The notes: generated by a model not told the origin, from the letters alone. 64,000 bases of DNA from Bacteroidota bacterium (GCA_023251555.1 JAHEYN010000009.1:57943-121942), one strand, 5' to 3'. Positions 1-9,149 are shown, counted from the first letter of the stretch. Made by a program: numbers and translations.

Positions 1-28
1 GAAGAACCATCAGTGTACATAATAGTTA

Positions 29-613
29 TCACCTGCTTAGAAGTTTTTCTATTACCTGAGGATAATAACGGTGTTCGAGCTTCCTGATTTTCTCAGCAAG
101 ACTCGCAGGAGTGTCCGCTGCATCAACAGCACAACGCTTCTGCATTATTATTTCCCCGGCATCAAAATGCTCATTCACAAAATGAATGGTAATCCCTGAT
201 TCTTTCTCCCCGGCAGCTATCACAGCCTCATGCACCTTTAATCCATACATACCTTTCCCTCCATACAGGGGAAGAAGAGAAGGATGAATGTTGATGATTT
301 TCCCCCGGAATTGCTTTACCATCTCCCCGGGGAGAAGCCAGAGAAAACCTGCAAGCACAATAAGATCGGGCTGGATCGTCCCAAGGATCGCCCCGGTGAC
401 CCCGGAGTTAAATTCTTCTCTCCCGAAAACAATCGTCCTGAGACCTGCCTCTCTGGCCTTCCCGATAACCCCCGCAGCAGAATTGTTGCTGAATACCGCT
501 ACTACCGCCACCTCAGCCCTTCCGTGGAAATAACGCATGATAGCCTCTGCGTTGGTCCCCTCCCCCGAAGCAAATAAGACAACTTTTTTCATGCGGCTTC
601 CCCTGAAATGCAA
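29..613 (-). CDS. purN: phosphoribosylglycinamide formyltransferase
   Basis: VVLFASGEGTNAEAI N-terminus and NIHPSLLPLYGGKGMYGLKVHEAVIAAGEKESGITIHFVNEHFDAGEII are typical PurN motifs; the true start is probably the internal MKKVV Met. Confidence 0.93.
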   Translation of the reverse strand: MHFRGSRMKKVVLFASGEGTNAEAIMRYFHGRAEVAVVAVFSNNSAAGVIGKAREAGLRTIVFGREEFNSGVTGAILGTIQPDLIVLAGFLWLLPGEMVKQFRGKIINIHPSLLPLYGGKGMYGLKVHEAVIAAGEKESGITIHFVNEHFDAGEIIMQKRCAVDAADTPASLAEKIRKLEHRYYPQVIEKLLSR

Positions 614-703
614 GGCTAAAAATAAATCAAAAAGCTGAGGTATCGGATGGTGAAGGAGAATTTTCTCCTTGGGAATATCCCTTTATTTGTTACCTTTACA
701 ACA

Positions 704-1954
704 ATGAAAAAATTCATCTTCTCTATACTGCCCCTCTTCTTTATGTCTGTTTTAATGGCTCAGAATCTTGTTCCAAATGCAAGTTTCGAGTCTCTCTCTT
801 CATGCCCCTGCAATACCTGCACCGGAAACATAGGAAATGCTACCGGCTGGGCCGGGCCTACCCCTGCCACCTGCGGAGACCTCTTTAATACCTGCGTGGT
901 TTCTGCTCCCGCTCTTGAAGGGGTTCCTGCCAACGGCTTCGGGAATCAAAGTCCTAATACAGGAAACGGATACGCCGGCATCTCTACCTATTGTGAAACA
1001 GGCCTGTACCGCGAGTATATTATGTCCACCCTGTCCTCCGCACTCGTTGCAGGAACTTCTTATGACATTATTTTCCACGCCAGTCTGGGCGACCTGTACA
1101 GGGATGGGATAAAAGAACTCGGCGCATACCTTTCCCCCTCAATTCCAACACCGGGGGTCGGCGGGCTCATCACCCCTTCCGGCTCTTACCCCCTCTTTGA
1201 AAATAGTTCCGCTTATGTCACTGATAAAACCAACTGGGTTCAGCTCAGCGGGTCCTTTACTGCAACCGGGGGAGAACAATACCTCATCATCGGAAACTTC
1301 CGGAATGACGCATCTACCTCCTGGACTAATGTCGGAAGCGGATCTTCCATATATGCTTATTATTACATTGATGACGTAAGCCTTATACCAAGCTTCCTTC
1401 CGGTATCCCTGATAGATTTCGAAGGGCATTACACGGGATCCGGAATCCGCTTGTCGTGGGAAACGCTTTCCGAAACCAATAATGATTATTTCGGGATCGA
1501 ACGAAGTATCAATGGATCTTTGTTTGAATCCGCTGGAAAAGTTGCCGGGGCGGGCAATTCCACCTCTCCTCATCATTACTCTTATATTGATTCTCCCCCC
1601 GCAAACGGAAGCGGCCATGTATACTACCGCCTTAAACAGTCAGACTTTAACGGCCATGCTGTTTATTCCCGTATAATCGAGGTACAGCCTCCCCAGGCTC
1701 CTTTAACCCTTAAAATGATTGCTGCATCCCCCGGTGAAATTAAAATCGCTTTTTATGCTGAAACTTTCGCCACTCTTACACTGAATATCACAGGAATGAC
1801 AGGTCAGAAAACTTCATCTGTAATAATACAGGCAACCGAAGGGAATAATGAACAATCCGTTAATACGGCTTTCCTTGTCCCGGGGGTTTATTTTATCCAG
1901 CTCCATGGATCTTCCTCGAACTCAGGAGTTCTGAAATTTGTGAAAGAAAAATAA
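704..1954 (+). CDS. secreted protein with T9SS-type C-terminal region
   Basis: ORF 647..1954; likely start at 704 (MKKFIFSILPLFFMSVLMAQ signal peptide); NDYFGIERS...YYRLKQSDFNG linker typical of Bacteroidota T9SS cargo. Confidence 0.75.
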   Translation: MKKFIFSILPLFFMSVLMAQNLVPNASFESLSSCPCNTCTGNIGNATGWAGPTPATCGDLFNTCVVSAPALEGVPANGFGNQSPNTGNGYAGISTYCETGLYREYIMSTLSSALVAGTSYDIIFHASLGDLYRDGIKELGAYLSPSIPTPGVGGLITPSGSYPLFENSSAYVTDKTNWVQLSGSFTATGGEQYLIIGNFRNDASTSWTNVGSGSSIYAYYYIDDVSLIPSFLPVSLIDFEGHYTGSGIRLSWETLSETNNDYFGIERSINGSLFESAGKVAGAGNSTSPHHYSYIDSPPANGSGHVYYRLKQSDFNGHAVYSRIIEVQPPQAPLTLKMIAASPGEIKIAFYAETFATLTLNITGMTGQKTSSVIIQATEGNNEQSVNTAFLVPGVYFIQLHGSSSNSGVLKFVKEK

Positions 1955-1978
1955 ATGGTTTTTTAAGTTTGCTCCTGT

Positions 1979-2668
1979 TCAGACAAACTTCAGTTTATCC
2001 ATCAGTAATTTTTTGCACGACCGGCTCACGGGGATAACCTGGTTGTTCATAATTACGCTGTTATCCTCTATCTTGGATATCTTATCCAGCCTGATAATGT
2101 ATGAGTTATGAACTCTCATGAAGGTACTTACGGGAAACTCCTTCTCCATATTCTTCATGGTATTATGCACATGATAATCTTTTAAAGGCGTATGTATGGT
2201 AACATAATTCTCAAGGGCCTCAATGTATAGAATATCTTTGGTGTTGACTTTCACATACGAACCGCCTGATTTAAGGAATACATCCCAATCGGAGTTCTCA
2301 TACGAAAACTTTTTCTCATGGAACTGGCTGGCTTTTATAACTGCCTTTGCAAATCGGCTATACTTAATCGGTTTGAGAAGAAAAGCCGTAACATTATAAT
2401 TAAAAGCGTTCAGGGCATATTTGCTTTCGGAGGTCATTATTATAACCTGGGGCAGAGTCTCATCAAACGCTTTCAAAAAATCCAGCCCATCCATCTCGCG
2501 CATATCGAGACCAAGAAATATAATATCAATTTTATCGCTCAGCATTATCTGGAGTGCCTCTGTACAGCTGGAACATGTTTTAACAAGTTCAAGAAAAGGA
2601 ACCTTCTGCATTAATTCGCGCAGAGACACATTGGCAGCAGGATCATCATCAACAATAAGACACCGCAT
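1979..2668 (-). CDS. LytTR-family response regulator
   Basis: N-terminal receiver (MRCLIVDDDPAA...IIFLGLDMREMDG) plus LytTR DNA-binding domain (SGGSYVKVNTKDILYIEALENYVTIHT...FMRVHNSYIIRLDKI). Confidence 0.93.
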   Translation of the reverse strand: MRCLIVDDDPAANVSLRELMQKVPFLELVKTCSSCTEALQIMLSDKIDIIFLGLDMREMDGLDFLKAFDETLPQVIIMTSESKYALNAFNYNVTAFLLKPIKYSRFAKAVIKASQFHEKKFSYENSDWDVFLKSGGSYVKVNTKDILYIEALENYVTIHTPLKDYHVHNTMKNMEKEFPVSTFMRVHNSYIIRLDKISKIEDNSVIMNNQVIPVSRSCKKLLMDKLKFV

Positions 2669-2756
2669 ACTTTAATTAATATTTATAAGTTTAAAGCACC
2701 CTGTCCCAACTGCTACTTTAATTGCTTTGTCAAAAGCATCGATCATTTGCATGATA

Positions 2757-2999
2757 TTATAACACCGGGTACCCATAATAGATATTTAGCAATCCTGTGT
2801 TATACAATGGCTCTACTCTTACGATTTTTTGCTCATTATAGTTACGAAGAACTTCCACATAAAAGTCCCACAGCATAAAAAGCTGGAGATCATGCCTTTC
2901 ATCAATAATTTTTCTTGAGAGTAATTTGCCTTTCTCCCTCAACAACTGCATCCTCGACTTCATATTAAACAGGCAGAATTCTCCCGTAGTAAGCTTCAT
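2757..2999 (-). CDS. small hypothetical protein between the PLP/GNAT enzyme and the LytTR regulator
   Basis: 80 aa ORF, same strand, 21 nt downstream of the upstream gene; no recognised family. Confidence 0.5.
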   Translation of the reverse strand: MKLTTGEFCLFNMKSRMQLLREKGKLLSRKIIDERHDLQLFMLWDFYVEVLRNYNEQKIVRVEPLYNTGLLNIYYGYPVL

Positions 3000-3020
3000 A
3001 AATTAGGTTTTGCCCCCTTT

Positions 3021-5525
3021 TTACAACCTTGCCTCCACTACACTAATATTCCCGAGGACGGCCATATTATAATTATCCTTTGCCTGCACATAAGCAACGG
3101 GGGTAAAAATTGTTGCCCCTATTTTCTTTTTCTCGGAGGAAGTGGTAAAACCGAGATGTATTTTCTTCAATCCAAGATTCTGTGCTCTTTTTACAACCTG
3201 GTATAACGCCTGCTTGTAAGGTTTAAAATCATCCTGATAACGGTAATCAAGACCTATGATCATAAAATTGTAGGTGTCCCCCGAGATGTAGTTCAGCATC
3301 ACCGCAACAGGCTTGCCCGGGGTTTCCCCGGCTTGTTCATGCCCCGGCTTGAGCGACAAAGTGATGATATCCCAATGCCCCCCCGATACGATGTTCTCAA
3401 ATGCTTTGAACGGAAGTTGAAAAGTGTTTATCACATAGCTCCCGCTCTTTACATTCAGGTAAAGCTGGTACCAGTGGTTCACTTCTTCGGGAGAAGGATT
3501 GGTAACGACCCTGGTATCGTAGAATTCTTCATAACGGAAGATATAACGCTTCACATGCTTGGCAGAAGAGGGAGTGAGCGTTCGGAGGTACTCCTCTTTG
3601 CCCGTCCATTCCACTTTATCAATGGAATGATTCTCGGGCATGCGGATCTTGAAATATCCGTTGTCCACGAGAAATGAATCCATCTCTTCATCCTCATGAT
3701 GAAAATCCCGCAGGGTAACGGTTACCGCCTGGTATTGTTCCTGGAGAGCTGAAATTTTTTCAAACATCAGGTGCATCGCATCTTTCCAGAATGGCGAAGT
3801 TCTGTCAACATAAAGATGCTCCCCCTCAGTAAGGAGGGATCCCAGCGATAACACCTTCGAAGTGAGATAATAAGCATCTCCTTCATTGCGTATTTTTTCA
3901 AGCTGCATAGAAACTGCAGCGGGCGAAAGCATATCATCCTTGGCAAGAGCAGAAGTGAAAAATGCGGCAAGCAGGGTTTTCCCCGATCTGTCTTTAACAA
4001 AAAAATAATCGAAATCCCAGTTGTTTTCCTTCAGCAGGTTGCCGCTGAAAGTCTGCTCAAGAAATCTCATCCCTTCATAATCAAAAGAGCCTTTTCCCGC
4101 ATACATACTATCCCACTCCTCCCTGTCAATTTCATTAATGGATTTAAGGGAAACAACCCGCAGGTCGGCCTTGTTCAGGATAGACGAAACTTCTGCATCT
4201 ATCTGCTTCTCTTCGGGCATTTGCATTTTAAATGCCTTGTAGATATGCTCCATGGAAATATTTTCGTCCGCCAGTGCTTGCGGAAGATGGTGCGCCATCG
4301 CCCCGATCATGCTTTCAATCTGTGCAAAGGTGTGCAGGCGTGTAATGGTAAAGCGAACTCCGGTATTCTTCATGGGAACGGCAGGAAAAATCCCGAGGTT
4401 GAGATAATATCCTTCATTAAACATTCTCCTGACCATATTATACCCCATCTTCGGGAGGCTCACCCCGATAAAAAATACAGGCGTCCCGGATACAGAAACT
4501 GCCGGGAGACCATATTTACCAAGGAGAAGATTTGTATACCGGATATTTTCATGAAGGTCTTCCTGCAGGGAATATATTTCATCCGACAAATGTATCCCGG
4601 CAGATGCGACAGCCGCGCCAAGCGCCCCGGGCTGCATCGGGCCTGAAGTGATAAGCGGCCCACCACAGGTCCTCACCCTCCTTGCCATTTCCGCATCCCC
4701 GAACACAAGCGCCCCGCCTCCCGAAGCAAATGACTTATTGAGCGAAGCCGCCACAACCATCCTTTCGTGGATGGGCTGCCTGCCAAGCACATATCCTCTG
4801 CCGTGTTTGCCAAAGCAACTCATGCCATGTGCATCATCAACATAATAGTGCAACTCCGGGTATTGATTCATCAGTACCCGGACCTCGTCAACAGGAGAAA
4901 CATCGCCATACATGGAATAAATGCCGTCAGCCATATACCATATGCGGGAATATTTCTGACGCAGTATCTTAATCCGTTCCTCCAGCAGGTCAAGGCGGTT
5001 ATGGCGCAGCAACTCAACATGAATACCCCTCGGCTTGAGCAGGGTTACTGCAGTCTGCACGGAGTTGTGAACCTGGTGGTCAAGTATAACCGCATCCGAA
5101 TCCCCGACCAGCACGGGAATGGCCGCAATATGCCCCAGTGTCGTGGTAGGAACTACAACTATGGCAGCCTCAAAAAGAGCCCGGAGCCGGGATTCAAGAG
5201 TATCATACAGCCTGACGGAAACATATGCCCTGGATTCTGAAAATTGTGTACCGTAATTGTCAACTGCCTGCTTCACGCCTTCCTTCAGCCTCCTGTCAAA
5301 TTCAAGCCCCAGATAGCTGCATGAGCCGAAATTCACAACTTTTTCCCCTTTCAGAACAAGTGTGTTTCCGGAAAGACATTCGTCCTCGTTGTGAAGATGA
5401 AGAATCCCCTTTATAACACCGTCAGTAACTATCTGGTCAACAGTATCCGTAAATGAGTGATGGTTTGCCATAAAAACGAAGGATGAATTTTTTTCAAAAA
5501 TACCCCCCCTGTCAAACGAAAACAT
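3021..5525 (-). CDS. fused alpha-oxoamine-synthase-like PLP enzyme / GNAT (FemAB-like) acyltransferase
   Basis: AOS-family motifs (NFGSCSYLGLEFD, YYVDDAHGMSCFGKHGRGYVLG, probable PLP lysine in AASLNKSFASGGGALVFGD), then an approx. 400 aa C-terminal region resembling GNAT/FemAB acyltransferases (SSAKHVKRYIFRYEEFYDTRVV, LGLKKIHLGFTTSSEKKKIGA); alternative start at 5471 (MANHHSF). Confidence 0.8.
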   Translation of the reverse strand: MFSFDRGGIFEKNSSFVFMANHHSFTDTVDQIVTDGVIKGILHLHNEDECLSGNTLVLKGEKVVNFGSCSYLGLEFDRRLKEGVKQAVDNYGTQFSESRAYVSVRLYDTLESRLRALFEAAIVVVPTTTLGHIAAIPVLVGDSDAVILDHQVHNSVQTAVTLLKPRGIHVELLRHNRLDLLEERIKILRQKYSRIWYMADGIYSMYGDVSPVDEVRVLMNQYPELHYYVDDAHGMSCFGKHGRGYVLGRQPIHERMVVAASLNKSFASGGGALVFGDAEMARRVRTCGGPLITSGPMQPGALGAAVASAGIHLSDEIYSLQEDLHENIRYTNLLLGKYGLPAVSVSGTPVFFIGVSLPKMGYNMVRRMFNEGYYLNLGIFPAVPMKNTGVRFTITRLHTFAQIESMIGAMAHHLPQALADENISMEHIYKAFKMQMPEEKQIDAEVSSILNKADLRVVSLKSINEIDREEWDSMYAGKGSFDYEGMRFLEQTFSGNLLKENNWDFDYFFVKDRSGKTLLAAFFTSALAKDDMLSPAAVSMQLEKIRNEGDAYYLTSKVLSLGSLLTEGEHLYVDRTSPFWKDAMHLMFEKISALQEQYQAVTVTLRDFHHEDEEMDSFLVDNGYFKIRMPENHSIDKVEWTGKEEYLRTLTPSSAKHVKRYIFRYEEFYDTRVVTNPSPEEVNHWYQLYLNVKSGSYVINTFQLPFKAFENIVSGGHWDIITLSLKPGHEQAGETPGKPVAVMLNYISGDTYNFMIIGLDYRYQDDFKPYKQALYQVVKRAQNLGLKKIHLGFTTSSEKKKIGATIFTPVAYVQAKDNYNMAVLGNISVVEARL

Positions 5526-5527
5526 CC

Positions 5528-5588
5528 GTATAAATACTGAAAATGCAGTATTTTGAAACTAAGTATTTATAATTAAGTATAAATACTT
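5528..5588. promoter_or_regulatory. cluster of AGTAT/ATACT half-sites with a perfect 10-bp inverted repeat (putative operator)
   Basis: AAGTATTTAT (5561-5570) and ATAAATACTT (5579-5588) are perfect inverted repeats; further half-sites ATACT 5534-5538, AGTAT 5547-5551, AGTAT 5576-5580; lies between divergent genes. Confidence 0.6.
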
Positions 5589-5627
5589 AACTACCGCGTT
5601 ATTATTTAAAAATTCAGGTAATTTAAA

Positions 5628-5635
5628 TATATTTG
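5628..5635 (+). promoter_or_regulatory. putative Bacteroidota -7 promoter box TATATTTG
   Basis: exact match to TAnnTTTG; overlaps the TTG start in the ORF track, so the true translation start is probably slightly downstream. Confidence 0.35.
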
Positions 5636-6049
5636 CGCGTGCTTATAAAGGATTTTGATCACCCATATGTTTTCTTTTCGCTTAGGGATGGTATTTTATG
5701 TATGACCTATCGCTCAGGTCTGATAATCGACAGGAAAATGGCCATGGAGATTGTTGCAACCCGGCTTCGTATTTTCAATGAAAGAGATTATCCCCTGCTG
5801 ATCCTTGACCAGGGAATTGTCAGCATGGACAAGGATGCCCGTGATTTTTTTGCATCAAGAGAAGGATCCAGTGGACTTAATTCGGCAGCCATGGTGTTGA
5901 AATCGGTTTTCAGCAAAGTTCTTGGCAACTTCTTCCTTAAGGTTCATCCTCCTCATATGCCGGTCCGCATTTTTAATGAGGAAGAAAAAGCAATGGCCTG
6001 GCTGGAACAGTTTAAAGAAGTTCCCGAGCTTTTAAAAGTAAGTGCCTGA
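5633..6049 (+). CDS. STAS/SEC14-like (SpoIIAA-like) domain protein
   Basis: 138 aa; pattern DARDFFASREGSSGLNSAAMVLKSVFSKVLGNFFLKVHPPHMPVRIFNEEEKAMAWLEQF resembles a Bacteroidota STAS-like family; start uncertain. Confidence 0.6.
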   Translation: MRVLIKDFDHPYVFFSLRDGILCMTYRSGLIIDRKMAMEIVATRLRIFNERDYPLLILDQGIVSMDKDARDFFASREGSSGLNSAAMVLKSVFSKVLGNFFLKVHPPHMPVRIFNEEEKAMAWLEQFKEVPELLKVSA

Positions 6050-7579
6050 GTGGACCCCCGGTTCGACAAAATCAATGAGCTTTTTATCAACTACTCCCTC
6101 GGGAATTTTGATTTAAAAGGGACCCTTTCGCCCCGCCTTGATGAAGTTGATGCCTTTATCTCCAGTGTTAATATGCTTGGAGAAGAACTGAAAGCCTCCA
6201 CTATCTCCAAAAATTATTTTAACGATATTTTTCATTCCATACCGGATATGCTTTTCATGCTTGATGATAAAGGGAATATTACAAACATCAATCATGCCGT
6301 TGCAGAAAAACTTTTATACACTTCGGCGGAAATGAAAGGTTACAATATTGACCACCTGCTTGCTTCAGGCAAATCGCCATTATTTGCGTCTGCGCGGGAA
6401 CTGCTTACCAGAGGACAGCCCCTCGCAGACTATGAAACTGACTTTCGCACTTCGGCAAACAGGATAATCCCGGTGTATTGCACAATTACCCTTGTATATA
6501 CCTCAAAAGATAAAAATCCCGACTACCTGCTTGTTGCAAAAGATCTTACCCGGATTAGGGAATACCAGGTCTCGCTTCTGCACTCGGAAGAGAAATATAA
6601 AAGGCTTTTTCAGGAATCAAGCGATGCAGTTGTTGTGTTTAATCAACAAAGAAATTTGATAGATTTCAATAAAGCATTTTTATCCCTTTTTAACTACTTA
6701 CCGGAAGATGCAGTGGGAATGTTTTTTTATGACTTATACAGCAATCGGGCTGAGATGACACATTTTGAAAAATTGCTGTGTGAGAAAGGCAGCGTCATTG
6801 ACTTTAAAACCAAACTTTCAGATAGCAACGGGAACCTGATTGACTGCCAGATATCGGTGGCCATGGTGAATAATAACAACAGGGAGATGATCGGGTTCCA
6901 GGGGATCATCAAGGATATCCGTAAACAAAAGGAAACCGAACAGCTGCTTGTAAGAACCATGGTTGACACACAGGAAGCCGAACGCAAACGGTTTGCAAAA
7001 GACATTCACGACGGACTGGGCCAGCAGCTCTCTGCAATAAAGTTTTATCTCGGAGCACTCAAAAAAGCAAATTCGTTTTCATGGGAAAAAATTGAGACTA
7101 TCCTGGAGAAAACCAATGAAGCGCTCCATTCTGTGATAAATGAAGTGCGGAATATTTGCTTTAACCTGATGCCCCGTACCCTTGAAGAACATGGACTGGC
7201 CCACGCCATCAATGAGTTGTGCAGCAAACTTGAATTTATGGGAATAATGCAATTTGAAATTGATATTGAATATCTTCACCCTGTTGACAAATCTCTTGAA
7301 ATCGCTATCTTCCGCCTCGTACAGGAATTTATCAATAATACCATGAAGCATGCCCAGGCTTCACAGATAACAGTTGTTATTAAACAAAATAATACCGTTC
7401 TGCATGTTATTCTCAAAGATAACGGAGTCGGGTTCAATGCTGATAATATGACTACCTTCAACGGGATGGGCCTGCGCAACGTACGATCGAGAGTAGAATC
7501 TTACAATGGAGAAGTACGTTTTGAAAGTGCCCCCGGCAACGGAACATTATATAAAATAGATATCCCAATCCCCGCATGA
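6050..7579 (+). CDS. PAS-domain sensor histidine kinase (HisKA_3/HATPase_c), apparently soluble
   Basis: two PAS-like segments; AERKRFAKDIHDGLGQQLSAIKFYL H-box; DNGVGFNADNMTTFNGMGLRNVRSRV ATPase motif; no obvious transmembrane stretch; GTG start directly after upstream stop. Confidence 0.9.
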   Translation: MDPRFDKINELFINYSLGNFDLKGTLSPRLDEVDAFISSVNMLGEELKASTISKNYFNDIFHSIPDMLFMLDDKGNITNINHAVAEKLLYTSAEMKGYNIDHLLASGKSPLFASARELLTRGQPLADYETDFRTSANRIIPVYCTITLVYTSKDKNPDYLLVAKDLTRIREYQVSLLHSEEKYKRLFQESSDAVVVFNQQRNLIDFNKAFLSLFNYLPEDAVGMFFYDLYSNRAEMTHFEKLLCEKGSVIDFKTKLSDSNGNLIDCQISVAMVNNNNREMIGFQGIIKDIRKQKETEQLLVRTMVDTQEAERKRFAKDIHDGLGQQLSAIKFYLGALKKANSFSWEKIETILEKTNEALHSVINEVRNICFNLMPRTLEEHGLAHAINELCSKLEFMGIMQFEIDIEYLHPVDKSLEIAIFRLVQEFINNTMKHAQASQITVVIKQNNTVLHVILKDNGVGFNADNMTTFNGMGLRNVRSRVESYNGEVRFESAPGNGTLYKIDIPIPA

Positions 7580-8262
7580 AAATAAGTACACCTGTTAAGA
7601 TCCTTATAGTCGATGATCACAAAATGATTCGCGACGGCCTCAGGAATATGATTGAGTCCCAGGGAGTTCCCAGTCAGTTTTACATCCAGGAAGCCGCCTC
7701 CGGCGAAGAAGGCATAGAGAAAATTAAACATTTTGATTTTGATATTATCATTATGGATTATCAGCTCCCTGGCAAAGATGGCGCTCAGACAATAGCAGAA
7801 ATGCTTATTTATAAATCGGACCTGAAAATCCTCGCTCTTTCAAATTACGATGAACACATGTATATAAATAACATTTTAAAGGCGGGAGCAAGAGGATTTG
7901 TGTTGAAAAACATTGAACCCGAAGAACTGATCAAAGCCATGGAGACAATTATAGGGGGACATACCTATTATTCTCATGATATTGCGACACGTCTTGTTGA
8001 CGCAAGCTATTCCAGGTATAACTTCTCCCAACAGGCAAGTCCTTCACAATCAAGAGAAGGGGATGCTGTATCCACTCTTTCTGAACGGGAAAAAGAAATC
8101 CTTAATATGATTGCCGGAGAAAATACAAATGAACAGATTGCAAAAAAACTCAATGTGAGCGTAAGAACCATTCATACGCACCGAAGTAATATACTTAGGA
8201 AACTCGGGGTAAAAAATACTGCCGGATTAATAAAAGCGGCCAGTATCCTGAAACTCATATAG
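7576..8262 (+). CDS. NarL/FixJ-family response regulator
   Basis: receiver (KILIVDDHKMIRDGL, IIIMDYQLPGKDG) plus LuxR-type HTH (LSEREKEILNMIAGENTNEQIAKKLNVSVRTIHTHRSNILRKLGV); 4-nt overlap with the kinase. Confidence 0.95.
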   Translation: MKISTPVKILIVDDHKMIRDGLRNMIESQGVPSQFYIQEAASGEEGIEKIKHFDFDIIIMDYQLPGKDGAQTIAEMLIYKSDLKILALSNYDEHMYINNILKAGARGFVLKNIEPEELIKAMETIIGGHTYYSHDIATRLVDASYSRYNFSQQASPSQSREGDAVSTLSEREKEILNMIAGENTNEQIAKKLNVSVRTIHTHRSNILRKLGVKNTAGLIKAASILKLI

Positions 8263-9007
8263 ACCTCATTCCTGCATAGGTGTTATACCCGGGGTCCAGG
8301 GGGGACCTTATTACAAACACCTTGCTCCCGGCGGATATCTCTGCAAGTTGCATTGTACTTTCCCCTTCCAGTAAAGCAAAATCCCCCGTTGTTATTTTAT
8401 TTCCGTTGAGGACCATATTCCCTTCTATAAGAAAAAGGGAATAAACATCCCCGGGAGAAAGCGGGTATTCTTTGAAAGCCGTAAAGAATGTTATTTCCCG
8501 GATATCGCCTATATTACTTTCGGTCATGAATGGCGTGCCTCCTAAAATAACTTTTGTACTGCTGTCCTGATCTTTATATACAGGAAAGAGTTCCGACGGA
8601 TAATCATTGTAAGAGGCTTTATGGGAAAGTGTTTTAGATACGTCAGGGTCAAACCATATCTGGAACATCGCAGCGCCAGGAAGAATTTTCTCGGCATGCG
8701 TAATTCCGCTCCCGGCCCTGATAATCTGCACATCCCCTGCGTTGAGACGCTTCCATCCTTTGTGCATACTGTCATAATGTTCTATCGCCCCCCTGAGAAC
8801 ATAAGACATAATTTCAAAGCCCTGGTGGGGGTGCTCTCCAATCATCCCCCCGGTATCGCTCCACGCATGAGCCCAGTAAAAAATAGTTGAGTACGGCTTC
8901 AGCAACCCCCCGTCCTGCGGAAACCCTACAGGTTTCCGCTCAAGAATACGCTCCCCGTCAAAAGCCCCGCCAGCCTGCATTGAAGATGGGAAAAAAAGAA
9001 CCGGCAT
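8255..9007 (-). CDS. pirin family protein
   Basis: GEHPHQGFEIMSYVLRGAIEHYDSMHKG and QIIRAGSGITHAEK pirin/cupin motifs. Confidence 0.9.
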   Translation of the reverse strand: MPVLFFPSSMQAGGAFDGERILERKPVGFPQDGGLLKPYSTIFYWAHAWSDTGGMIGEHPHQGFEIMSYVLRGAIEHYDSMHKGWKRLNAGDVQIIRAGSGITHAEKILPGAAMFQIWFDPDVSKTLSHKASYNDYPSELFPVYKDQDSSTKVILGGTPFMTESNIGDIREITFFTAFKEYPLSPGDVYSLFLIEGNMVLNGNKITTGDFALLEGESTMQLAEISAGSKVFVIRSPLDPGYNTYAGMRSI

Positions 9008-9076
9008 AATTATTTGTTATTAATAGCCCTTTTAACTCTGGTGCCGGGACCAGGGGACAGCCAAAGATGCTGTATG

Positions 9077-9149
9077 TTGTCCGACTAGGGCTCGAACCTA
9101 GACTCTTCTGAACCAAAATCAGACGTGTTGCCAGTTACACCATCGGACA
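9077..9149 (-). tRNA. tRNA-Gln (TTG anticodon)
   Basis: reverse complement TGTCCGATGGTGTAACTGGCAACACGTCTGATTTTGGTTCAGAAGAGTCTAGGTTCGAGCCCTAGTCGGACA; 7-bp acceptor TGTCCGA/TCGGACA, TTTTGGT anticodon loop, GGTTCGAGCC T-arm. Confidence 0.93.

Noticed and set aside
9077-9149. tRNA-Gln as an integration site for a genomic island
   Set aside because: No integrase nearby and no duplicated tRNA 3' end noticed in the flanks; neighbours are ordinary chromosomal genes.
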